Shown here: positions 45,451 through 55,619 of the stretch, in pieces
How positions within the stretch are numbered: the first letter of the stretch is position 1
Layout of the letters: each line of letters begins with the position of its first letter
Assembly: GCA_048013815.1 (NCBI GenBank)
Contig: CM106585.1
Location: 10,168,001 to 10,232,000, forward strand
Direction: 5' to 3'
Source of the DNA: Setoptus koraiensis
Taxonomy: Eukaryota > Arthropoda
DNA length: 64,000 nt
Made by a program: the position numbers and the translations under genes
Notes under the pieces: model-generated
What the model was told of the DNA's origin: nothing
What the model saw: only the letters and a program-made list of their open reading frames with translations
Databases searched by the model: none

Positions 45451-48400
45451 TTAAGGGGCTTTGGTGGTGCTACCTGCTGCTTTCTTCTTCTTTTTCTTGC
45501 CCTTAGACGGAGCTGCAGTGGTCGTTTTATCTTCTGACGTTCCGGTGGCGTCTTTTTTTGTAGCATCAGTAGGCGTACCAGAGGCAATTGGTTTGGCTGT
45601 TGTAGTTTTTCGCTCATTGACTATAACAGTCTGGGTTTTATTCGCCGGTTCTGTATCGAATATACTTCCGGTAAAATGTGTACCATTACCAGATTTGTCG
45701 AGGCCAGTAGCTTCAGCAGCGTCTTTTGTGGTCAATATTTTGACACTATCCCTAGACGATGGCATTATGCCCCTTTGGGCCTCATCGTACAATACCTGAA
45801 GGGCCTTTTCCTCTTGATCGAGCTTGGAGTCGCCACCGGTAGAGGGATCGTCGTTGGTTAGACTGCCCGTCAAGAAACCGTAGATGTGATCTAGATGAGG
45901 GCTATCGCCAGTTGCGTTAGTCGCTGGTTTGCCGACTATCTTGAATACTAAATTATGTGATTTTTTTTCCAAAGGATAGGCGCGCAACTGCAGTTTTACC
46001 TTAATTGTTTTTTTATCGCCAGCTATCATATCGCCAGTGATTTCATTGATGCTATCGTCGATGGTCATATTGTTCAACTGTTTTAATTGTTTCAATTGAT
46101 CGTCCGTCAAATGGGGCAAATCATGCGTGATTGGTGTCGCATTGAGATTTATCTTCCTCAGTAGATCAATGTAAAACGGTGACTTGGGCCCCACTTGTAT
46201 CTGAAGTCCGGATGTTTCGCCCAATTTGTAACCATGTTCAGCGCCACTTTTAAAGCGCATATACTCACCGGCAACCGCCTCAATGTGCCCACTATTGTCT
46301 ATGTAGGCCTTGAATCCCTCAGCGGCCGCTAACGAGCCAACAGTGGCACCCACAACCCGGCCCGAGTCTCTACCGCAGTTCATGCCTATTTTAGAGTTCA
46401 CCTTGGGCAATGGCTTGTCTGGCGTAGGTTTCTCGTAATCTGCGACACGCGAGGTTATATCGGTGCTCGCTCGCATACCCGCCGCCGCGCCAAGAGTGGC
46501 CCCAATTTTAGAGCCACTCCTCGCCCCCGATCTCTGCACATAATAGATACCCGCTTTAGGGCCCAGTTTGGCCCCGCTCATAAAGCCGACCTTAAGCGCG
46601 GCTTTAAATGCGGCAAAACTTGCCTCGCTGTAAGCGGCCCGTTTCGAGGCAAGCTCGTGCAGTTCGTGGAAGGTGTACGTCCTAGAGCCCAGCGCCCGCT
46701 CCAGTTGGGCACCCGGCCCGTCCAACGACGGGTCTGGCTTGCGAGCAGTGTTGTATCCAATAACGGTGCCCACCATATAACCAAGTCTAGCGCCTAGATC
46801 GTAGGCGTCTGGACGTTCTTCGTCGAACACATTGTTTTCGGAGTAGCTAGTTTTCAGCTTCAACCAGATACTGTCGGCCTCTTTGTCGTAGGCTGCCTCT
46901 AGGCCTGATTTCCAGCCACGCTCGAGCGAATCTCTAAATGCAAGTTGATTTTCGTGCAGATATTTGCTGTCATTTCTGACATTAGTCACAGCTTGGCTGA
47001 GATTGTCCAATGCCACCTTAATTCCGAACACATAACCTGCTGCCGATGCAATCTTGAAAACATGAAAGGCGCACTCCTCTATGGTCTCGTTGTCATGTGC
47101 GTGATCCTCTAATCCCAACGAACCGTTAGCCAAGTTTGGCAGAACAGTTGTAGATGATTTTTCTGGTGCAACAGTTGTCTCCTGCCCTCCGGAGGGATCG
47201 CCGGTCGGTTTAACCGCTGCCTTGGCTGTAGTTGCTGATTTTGCGCCAGCGGGTTTAGCTGTCGTGGGGGCGGCAGCGCGACTCTCACCCGCCTCGGTCG
47301 AATTGGCGCTGGCCAGGGGGGCCTCAGTAGTTGTTGTCGTTGTTTTCGGATGTTTCACAATAACTTTTTTGCGCACAATCTTCTTCTTGGGCTTCGCAGG
47401 AGCCGCAGTGGTACTGGCGGGTGCCTCAGAATCAGACGATGGCTCAGTGGTTGTTCCGCCCGAGGAAGGAGCCTCTTGATCCGACACGTCGCGACCGAAT
47501 CTGTTGCCGTGACTAGCTGAATAGCCCTGATACACCATTTTAGCGAGCAATTTAGGGTCGTCGCCAAGCTCGGAATCTTCTATTTCGTGATCCAGATAAG
47601 AGTTGGTCGACTCTGGAATACTCAGGTCTTGCCCAACATCCTCTAGATAGCTAGAGCTGTAGTGCATGCCTGGTGACACCTCTGGCATAACTAAAATGTC
47701 GCGCCTCCTTCTTTTTATTTTGGCCCCAGAATTCAATTTATCGAGTTTTTGAGTTGACTCGTCCATACTACCTGGCTTGTTTTCATTTAGTAAAAGCTTG
47801 TACCTGGTGATAGATGTCTTGACAGAGTTTGCCATCAACTTCGCCACCAGTGACGACGTCTTAGCTCCGGCAAGTCTGCCCTCTGTTGCTTTTTCTTGGC
47901 TGCCAGGATCCAGCGCGAGATCTCTGATTGTCATAATGCCAGCCATTTTGGCCAAACTCAGCGCCGATTTCTCTATCGCTGTTAGCAATTCTTTTTTTGT
48001 ATAGTTGCTCTTGTCGGCCAGTCTCTCTATTTCGCCCATGCCATATTCAATGTCGCGATAAATCTTAGACATATCCGGATTGTGTAGAATTCCCGTATTT
48101 GGACTGTTATTACTAGTGGTGCCGCCTCCGCTACCCAATAATAAATCTATCATTTTGGCATGTTCCGGTCTATTGTAAATTATGTCACTGTCTAATCCTC
48201 GCTCAGACATTGAATCCAGTTCAAATTTTTTCACACAATCGCCCAGGTGACCATTCTCAAATGCGCTGTGATGAATACCCTCGTGGGGATCGCCCAATGA
48301 GCTACTGTGCTTCATTACGAACCCCTGAAGCGGAACCATGGCTTAAATAATGGTAAGTAATGATGTAAGTAATAGTTTGATAAAAAGTTAGATTAGGACA

Positions 48401-48558
48401 TTTGCACATGTTATGATGCGGTCAAATGGTTTATCTCTTCTTTGACATAAAGTTCACACCCAATTACCTGGTTGCCACCTAGAATGGCTGGAAGAACAGC
48501 CCATCCATGGTAGGCACATTACTGTGGCCGTCATCAGATATATTGAAACAAACAACAT
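45451..48558 (-). CDS. large secreted basic protein with Gly/Ala-rich core and Thr/Lys-rich low-complexity parts
   Basis: Not recognised. Two exons, 48558-48468 and 48341-45451, predict about 993 residues. Exon 1 is a 91-bp signal-peptide exon (MLFVSIYLMTATVMCLPW) ending in phase 1 at a GTAATT donor. The acceptor TTTAAG gives GCC and then the Met codon at 48339, so the frame is kept. The silk-like gene has a signal exon of the same length and phase. The main exon has a helical N-terminal part, a tetrabasic KIKRRRRDIL that could be cut by furin, and a Thr/Lys/Ala-rich linker. A central domain follows with repeated Gly-x-x-x-Gly patterns (KLGPKAGIYYVQRSGARSG), then an acidic part and a poly-Lys tail. 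Polycation tails and GxxxG helices suit an extracellular structural protein. Silk or cement association is speculation. Confidence 0.72.
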
Positions 48559-49918
48559 GGTTGCCACTGGTGGAAAAGGCGATCGAAAGTTGAATGTGTC
48601 AGCTCCTGCAATTTAAACTATCAACAATAAACAATAAAAATTTATTACAAAAGTGACATGTAGTAGTAATTGGGCACACTCACTGAGTACTGTCTATGTT
48701 GTATCTAGTCAATGTTAACTGGTCCGATAATCTTGAACCATCAACTATAACCATCACTGAAGCGCTGTTGCAAAATAGACAATGTCTAAACAGCTAATCT
48801 TTTCATGATGAAAAGAAACTCTTGGAAGTGCTCCGACGATTGAATTTAAGCCAACACTTGGATGACTCGATGATTGGCAGAGTAATCCGATACTTTAATA
48901 AGCCTATCTAATAAATCTACAGATTTCTAATTATTAATGATCAGCTAGGATGATAACTAAATAAGTCTTGCAAAAATACTGTCCATACCAAGCAGGGCAA
49001 TATCTGCAACTGCAATCTGCCTTCAGAGCGGTCAGGCTCTGCAATTTTTTATAAAAAAATCTATCGTTTGTCGCTTCGCTCTTTACAGTTCATGGAACAT
49101 TCGGAGATGTGAGTTCTAACTTGGCCAATCATGCACCAACAAAGAATTTACGCTCTTCATAGGACAGTCTTCCAGATAAGAACTGCTGTAAGAAATGCAT
49201 CTGAGGTTATGAGAGGTGAGAGTTATGCCTTGTAGAACGAGAGACACCTGAATGCCCAATCGAATTCTTAATCGTCGAGAAACCGATGTAGTTCCCCGGA
49301 AGCATTTCTTTTGAATTAGATATTATTAAAATCATACAATTTCTGTCATCATCCATGAAGCTTTGAAAATGATAGTTTGAAAAGTGCAATAGTGATTTTG
49401 CGGGGGATAGACCCTGAAATCGATGGTAGAGAGTGTTGACATGTTGACATTGATCACTTGCCAAATGTAATGAAAATTACAGAATACAATGTTGGTTAGA
49501 TATTTCGATTTGCACTCAGAAACTAGATGGTTATCATGGCCCTTTCTATTGCAGATGCTGGTTGACACAAGGAACTTCTGGTGGATTCGTCCTCAGTTCG
49601 AACATTTTCTCATTGATTCAGACAGAAAATGCTTTTCCGATGCGAACCATAAGCCCTTTGTTTCAATCGTCTTGTTCGCTTGTTCTGGCCGAGACGATCA
49701 TTATTCGATCCTTCAGCAAATTCGAACCATTTCCACCATACGATGAGTCCATTTTATTTTTTAAGTTTGATGGATTGGCGTCCCATAGTAGTGATGCCTT
49801 TGAACTGCTGTGATGCTTCGAAAGTTGGTTGTTTCACTTCTATTTACCGCACAAGATTTCCAACTCGAAATCGTTCTGCATACGCTTGTGGAGGTAGCGC
49901 GCAAATAGATTTAGCTAT
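48559..49918. other. intergenic, no gene seen
   Basis: Several overlapping plus-strand frames at 49489-49922 have no domain and disagree in phase. Nothing is supported. Confidence 0.35.
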
Positions 49919-50659
49919 TTAGGCGGTGGAATAAATATCAGAAATTTTCGACGGGAACATATGCCCAACTCGACTGGTGGTCACTGGTACTGAAGATTCA
50001 TCCGAGGTGACCACCAAGGTGATGGCAAGCAGTAAGATTGAAGCTGCGGATACACACCACACTCATCCTTCATTCGTGACACAGCTAAGATGAGCGCACT
50101 GTTTTAACACTGATTGCCTGGACACTTGGCTAATAAGGAACAAAAATAGGCCGATTACAAGAGAATGTTAATTTTAATTTTAAGAGGAGGGAAGAATAAA
50201 AATAAAACATACGTGAAAGTTCTCTGATGGCAGGAAGGGACGGCTCTTCCACAAGCATAGGAGTTCTCTACGAAACAACAAAAACCCAACAAACAAAAAA
50301 CAACGAATGATCCAAACGACTAAAGTCTTCACAGCGAATGTTCGACGCACTTAGACAATCTAATACGTATTTCAGGGTCCCTTCGAGGCCTATGTGTGTA
50401 GTTCAAATGAAATCGGGCTAGGAACGTTAATTATGTCCATTCAATTTTTATCGATACCATACTGTCGTATACCAAAAAGACCTGTGCAAAATCCAACTTG
50501 AAAACTCTGCATAGATGACTCGATTTCTGTTAATTGCAATAGTACCTGTTGCTCTATTGAGCTTAGCTCTCGCACCATTTTCAAATTTAATTCCGACTCA
50601 TACTGCCGTCCGGTGTGGCTTATGGTAGGTAAGGCAGCAACAGTTTTCGCACGTTTCAT
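49919..50659 (-). CDS. tentative three-exon small gene, unassigned
   Basis: Exons 50659-50546, 50267-50213 and 50043-49919 are proposed. The phases agree: CAG|GTACTA to TAG|AGAACT in phase 0, then CAC|GTATGT to CAG|CTTCAA in phase 1. The peptide would be about 97 residues. An alternative acceptor (TTCAG|TACCAG, exon starting at 49989) gives 79. It begins MKRAKTVAALPTISHTGRQY, runs through a helical charged segment, then RTPMLVEEPSLPAIRELS, and ends VGHMFPSKISDIYSTA. The conserved-looking middle exon and the agreement of phases are the only support. It is divergent from the acyltransferase gene, 343 bp away. It could be chance. Confidence 0.3.
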
Positions 50660-51002
50660 GGCAACCCGACACCATCTGTCTTGAAGGATAAATCACGTTC
50701 AGATATTAGTCTATTGAGTCACACAGATACTGACGACATAGATTACTAACTGTTTCTCCGAAATCGAGGGTCCGCGCAGTTCAAAACATAGAGCAAGACA
50801 AGTGCTTCTCGTAACAACATACCAGCATCTGATAGTACATTTTTCCGGTAGATATATAACATAATTATTCAGCAGAGATTGCAGTCATCAAATATTTTCT
50901 AGATTTATTTTCCTTCACTCAAGTTATTCTCGTCGCACAAAAACTACCCTTGTCATTCTATCGATTGAATGCTTACTGTAAGTGCAATATCGAACCAGGT
51001 CA

Positions 51003-53957
51003 ATGATGGAAACAAGAAACAGGCAAAAACATTTTCTTCCAGCGGCGATGAAAATATTTCTATTGGCTTTTTTTGGACTACAAAGCACACATATACATAA
51101 AGCATCAGGCGAACAATTCCGAAAATGGCCATCACTCACATTGATAGACAATGTATTAGGTAACAGAACTCAACAGTTGATCGAACGTTATCCTTATTTC
51201 GTTAATCAGACCACTGGCAAGATAACTTTGGTCAGAGATTATTCGAACGGATATAATGTATATATGCCGAGCAAAGAATATTTGGAGTCAACAAACATTG
51301 AAAATGTCTTGTATGACATGGAGAAAAATATCTACTTTGAAAGTCGTTACAGGCTAGATCGTTCGTACAGTGATGAAAATGATCTTATAAAATCAGCTTA
51401 TCCAGTATCCGATCAGCAGAGTTGTCACGAGCATCTCAAATGGCTCAAATTCCAACTGAGCGATGCAAGTCAATTGTTCGACAGAGGTGTACATTCTACA
51501 AAGTTAATGCACTATCTTGATACATTTGGGCGACCGGAGCAAAAGACCTACGATGGTAATACGTATTGGTTGGGCTCATACGAGGGATGCCAGAGCATTG
51601 AATTTGATATGAGTAAATATCCACCTAGCGACAGCGTCGACGATAGAAAATTATCTGGCTCAAAGTTTCGGACACGATATTGTTTGGCAAAACTGCGACT
51701 TAAATCGTGGCCGAAAAATGATACATTCTTTCCTAAGCCCAGCATTAAAGCCGCAATATGTCTTCCTGAGACCTGCGATAGTAGATCAATAGAGAACCAA
51801 TCAAGTATAATAGACCATTTGTTGAGAATAAATTTTGCCCAAATTCACAACGATCGCTACGAGCTAATGAATGAAATGTATTGCCTACCCGACGAAAGAA
51901 GTCCTCTGAGACAGTTCACGCCAGCCACTAAAATATTCCTATTTCTAAACACTGTATGGTTGGGCGTTGTGATACTAGCTACCATTGGTTTAGAAATCAC
52001 GAAAAAATATAATACTTCGCCGGATATCTCTAACTTTAGTAAAAAGACAAAGATTAGCGCCGATAAAAATGACGACTCTAGACCATCGATTGCCACTAGA
52101 TCATCAAATAACGCCAAAATTCAGGTACTAGGGCAAGCATCAACAGATTGGAAGAGAGAAACGAGAGATGCAACTGCACAAAAATGTATTGACGGTGAAA
52201 TTGGCCAAGCTAATCAGTCTTTAGTTTGCGAGACCAATCAGCAGTCCAATGTGCTAAAAAGACAAGAAAACAACAATCGCCGATTGACAAATACGAGGGC
52301 GATGGAGAAATTTTTGAAAGCTTTGTCTATAATCGAAAATTTCAAGCGTCTTACCAGAAGTAATGTCACAAAGACCATCGAATACAAACAAAAGAACACA
52401 AGAGAGGTCAATCTACGCCCGATGAACTCAATAAAGGTTCTGGCCACATTTATTATTGTCTATGCTCACATACTCTATATGGCTGGCTTAAACTTTAAAA
52501 CAACAAGAAATTTCATTTATTATTACGTCTTCGATATCTGGATTATGTTGGGTGCGTCTGCGTCTTTTACGGTGGAGTCATTTTTCATCATTGGAGGCAT
52601 GCTTATGGCTTATGGATCAATGAAATACCTAACAGCTCATGCGAGACCTCTGGAAACATTGCTGAATATTCGCAATTGGATAATGTTATTCTTTATGAGA
52701 CTGGCCAGATTAGCGCCCATGTTCATGCTGGTATTTTGCTATTGCAAACTAGTGGCCGTGTACACATCGAAAGGACCCGCATGGGATTATGGGACCAACG
52801 TTGATTCGATGAGAGGACGCTGTATAAATTCTGAATGGTTCAGGGTGGGAGTACTTTTCTCGAATGTTGGACTTAACTCTTATCCGTCTTGCAATGAGCC
52901 CTCATGGTTCGTGCCTGTTTACATGCATTTTGTTTTAGCATCGCCACTAATATTGTATTTGTTTGCTAGGTACTTATTTGACACATCTCAAAGCAATTTA
53001 TGTTAGTTAATAGACATAATCTACACTATTTCGAGCTGATCTAATTATCTTTCCGTCGCTCTCTTTTTTGCAGATTTTCACGGATAAGATTTGGCATGCT
53101 GGCACTCATGTTATTTTTGTCAGCCGTACATCAATATGATAGTTTCTTCAAACAGACTGCATACCACATAGAATATTACATGAAATGCTTTTGGCCAGCT
53201 AACTATATGTAAGAGTCACTAATCTATAGCGAGCATCTGGGCGGACCAATCAGTTGACCACCAAATGAAAAGAGATCTAGTTTTCTGAAATTTTAAACTG
53301 AAAAAGCATAGCACAAATCTAACAATATCTTTTTTTTTCTCATTGATCAGTCAAGAGAAATATTCATCGAGGCCTTACACAAACTCATTGGATCGAATCG
53401 GAGTTGCGTCCACGGGCATTCTGGGCGGCTACTTTCTAGAGAGATACGAATCTGGCAAGTTAAAGGACTGGCCTTGGTGGATGCGTGGCACTTCCTTGAA
53501 GTTGATGTCTTTCGTTCTTTTTCTAGTAACATTTAGCCCAGTTGGCTCATTATTATTTAGATATGAAGTACATGGCCTGGGACCGCACCTTCCGTTGGCG
53601 CAATATTTCGCCAACTTCCTTCACCCATTCACTTACACAACATTCGTAATATGCAACACCATTATTCTACTGAGGATAACCACAGATCTTAACAAAACCA
53701 CAACGATAGGTCGGCTACTCTCAAAACCTTGGTGGACAATAATTAACAAGCTCACCTATTGTGTTTATCTGATACACTACGAAGTGATCATATACATGTA
53801 TACAGCATCGACTGAATATGTGGACATAACTTGGTACCGATTGCTCACGGATACTGTGATCGCATGGGTTATTTCATTTTCAATATCCTTACCTCTTTAT
53901 GTTCTATACGAGAGCCCATTGAATGGTCTCATTGGGATATGTTTGGGAAAAAAATGA
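51003..53957 (+). CDS. nose-resistant-to-fluoxetine (NRF-6) type membrane acyltransferase
   Basis: A multi-pass membrane protein with an N-terminal secreted NRF domain and a C-terminal acyltransferase-3 domain. In nematodes this family affects lipid transport and drug uptake. Three exons, 51003-52969, 53074-53208 and 53351-53957, join in phase 2 at both introns and give 902 residues. The N-terminus is a signal peptide (MKIFLLAFFGLQSTHIHKAS). The NRF domain, with cysteines including QQSCHEHLKWLKFQ, YEGCQS, RYCLAK and CLPETCDS, covers about residues 130-300. A transmembrane span and a low-complexity loop follow. The acyltransferase-3 part starts near VNLRPMNSIKVLATFIIVYA, whose His-containing first helix (YAHIL) carries the likely catalytic residue, and ends YESPLNGLIG. 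The ATG at 51003 is used because the upstream frame opens only with GTG. Confidence 0.93.
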
Positions 53958-53974
53958 AGCTGTAGTAGAGAAAA

Positions 53975-53980
53975 AATAAA
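53975..53980 (+). terminator. candidate polyadenylation signal of the NRF-type gene
   Basis: AATAAA only 18 bp after the stop codon, giving a very short 3' UTR. Confidence 0.45.
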
Positions 53981-54101
53981 AACAAAATGCGACTTGTGAA
54001 CGCTGAAACAGATTATTTCAGCGAATCCGTCTTTTTCTGATCACTGAAATATCATTCATTACTACTAATTATGGATGATTTTAGTTAGAACTAAATTTTA
54101 G

Positions 54102-54511
54102 TAGGGAGAACAGAATCGGTTTATGACCGAAATTTTTCCGGTGATAACAACAAAACTTCGAAACTTCATATTTAGGCCCGACCTATCTAGATACGTCTCT
54201 TGGGCCCTATTTTTTCACTGAAAACACTGACCTTTTCTGTCATAAAAATCGAAAAATGAAGTATTTCTCTGCTAACATGATCTTACGAGGAGTCGTGTGA
54301 AAAGATCAATTCGTGAATTTTCGGGAGATGAAGTGGTTTCCCCCCCATGGAGAGCTCAGGCGCCCTCCTCTCTCTTAGACTTAAGAGGTCTTCCTCTGGG
54401 TTTCTTCCCCCCTGATCACTGATTTTTACTGTCGATGACCGAAAAATCCGACGTTTCGATCTCATAAAAACCGAATCTGAATAGTTTCAACCACCGATTC
54501 TGTTCTCCCTA
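54102..54511. mobile_element. non-autonomous DNA transposon (MITE) with 17-bp TIRs and TA target duplication
   Basis: GGGAGAACAGAATCGGT at 54104-54120 is the exact reverse complement of the sequence at 54493-54509, and TA flanks both ends. The element is about 406 bp and has no transposase frame. Weak inverted similarity continues inside the termini (motifs such as TTTCGGTCAT against TATGACCGAAA). A TA duplication suggests Tc1/mariner-type mobilisation, but the terminal bases alone do not prove the superfamily. Confidence 0.75.
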
Positions 54512-54720
54512 TTCATGAGCTATCGAACAATAGTTGCTATACTTTTAGTAGTTTTCAGAACTGTAATGCCGCCATTAATAAATCGGTTGTTGAATCCATT
54601 CTTAAATCGAATTGTTCTAATAACCAATTTCTAGTCAGTTGTTCAACTAAATTAGTTGTTCACACAGATGTAAATGACTAACGTCTGCGTCTGGCGCACC
54701 CCGCATCAATTGATAATCCT

Positions 54721-54728
54721 TATAAATT
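54721..54728 (+). promoter_or_regulatory. TATA-like box upstream of the small anchored protein
   Basis: TATAAATT, 47 bp before the ATG at 54768, which would leave a very short leader. Confidence 0.3.
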
Positions 54729-54767
54729 ATGTGAACATATTATGCAATGAAGTTCATCGAATGAACT

Positions 54768-55139
54768 ATGGACCGAAAGATAGAAACTGAGCTTGTGATC
54801 ATTGGTACAATTGTTGCTTCAGGAATCTCGGTGCTTATATATTTTCACTACGTCGAAGCAAATTGGACAATAGCGATTTCAAAAAATCTAATAGAGAGGA
54901 TCCTTCGAAAAGCAGATTCAAAGGGTTCCATTGTATTGCTCAATGAGCTCGAAGATAAAATCAGCAGTCGTGATGGTACCTCAAAAACCTATAAGAAGGT
55001 AGAAAAATCACTAGGAGTCGAGACTAAACTTGATTACAATCGAGCAATTGCCTATGTGTCTGTTTCGAGCTCCTTTGTGATTTTTCTACCTTCTTATAGG
55101 TTTTTGAGGTACCATCACGACTGCTGCACAGCTCGATGA
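54768..55139 (+). CDS. small membrane-anchored protein, frame disrupted by an inverted repeat
   Basis: A 123-residue frame. The first 80-90 residues look genuine: an N-terminal hydrophobic anchor (LVIIGTIVASGISVLIYFHY), then a charged helical segment (NLIERILRKADSKGSIVLLN). From about residue 104 on, the frame reads through the right arm of a perfect 50-bp inverted repeat. There it only translates the antisense of its own residues around ISSRDGTSKTYKKVEK, so the C-terminus is not ancestral. The original gene probably continued differently or had further exons. The anchor-plus-short-domain layout is reminiscent of mitochondrial E3 ligase N-termini, but I cannot support that assignment. It may be a pseudogene. 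Confidence 0.45.
   Translation: MDRKIETELVIIGTIVASGISVLIYFHYVEANWTIAISKNLIERILRKADSKGSIVLLNELEDKISSRDGTSKTYKKVEKSLGVETKLDYNRAIAYVSVSSSFVIFLPSYRFLRYHHDCCTAR
54962..55126. repeat. perfect 50-bp inverted repeat with 65-bp spacer
   Basis: Arm 54962-55011 (from CAGCAGTCGTGATGGTACCT to GTAGAAAAATCAC) is the exact reverse complement of 55077-55126. Imperfect pairing continues a little into the spacer (AGGAGTCGAGAC against AGGAGCTCGAAAC). The identity implies either a very recent event or a process that keeps the arms alike. Confidence 0.9.
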
Positions 55140-55449
55140 GACAAGCTTGAACAAAAATAACGATTATTTATGTATCTCAAATCTATTTTCAAGATGAATG
55201 GATCATCCACTGCCTTGCACTTATGCAGTGGCGACCCGCTCTTTTTCCTATGCATTTCTACCAAACTAAGAATTTAAAAAACATTTTTTTTTCTTGTTTT
55301 CGACAATTTTTTTCCGTCGAGCAGAGGTAATTTTAAGCTTTTTGACTAGACGTTCCATTGGCGTTCCATTGGAGCGGCATCCATTTTTAGAAAAAAAGCA
55401 GAATCGCTACATAACTGGCTGATATAGATGCATGACTGTGATGACGATC
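55140..55449. other. intergenic, no gene seen
   Basis: AT-rich with poly-T runs; nothing is supported apart from the TATA-like box that follows. Confidence 0.4.
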
Positions 55450-55458
55450 TATTTATAA
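55450..55458 (+). promoter_or_regulatory. TATA-like box of the large family A gene
   Basis: TATTTATAA about 165 bp upstream of the ATG at 55620, similar in placement to the box of the family A gene at 18.2 kb. Confidence 0.35.
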
Positions 55459-55619
55459 CTCAGCCCGACATATTGCGACATATTGTTAGCCATCATGATC
55501 AGGTAATCTATTGTGAATTCATCAGTACAATATATTTTTGATTAGAAATATATGTTAGGAGAATAAGGAATTTTTGCTAATCCTAATTGAAGAGCGCTGC
55601 GAGGCAACTCTACTCCATC

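Noticed and set aside
49489-49922. Three overlapping plus-strand frames
   Set aside because: They conflict in phase, none resembles a protein family, and the tentative minus-strand gene ends beside them.
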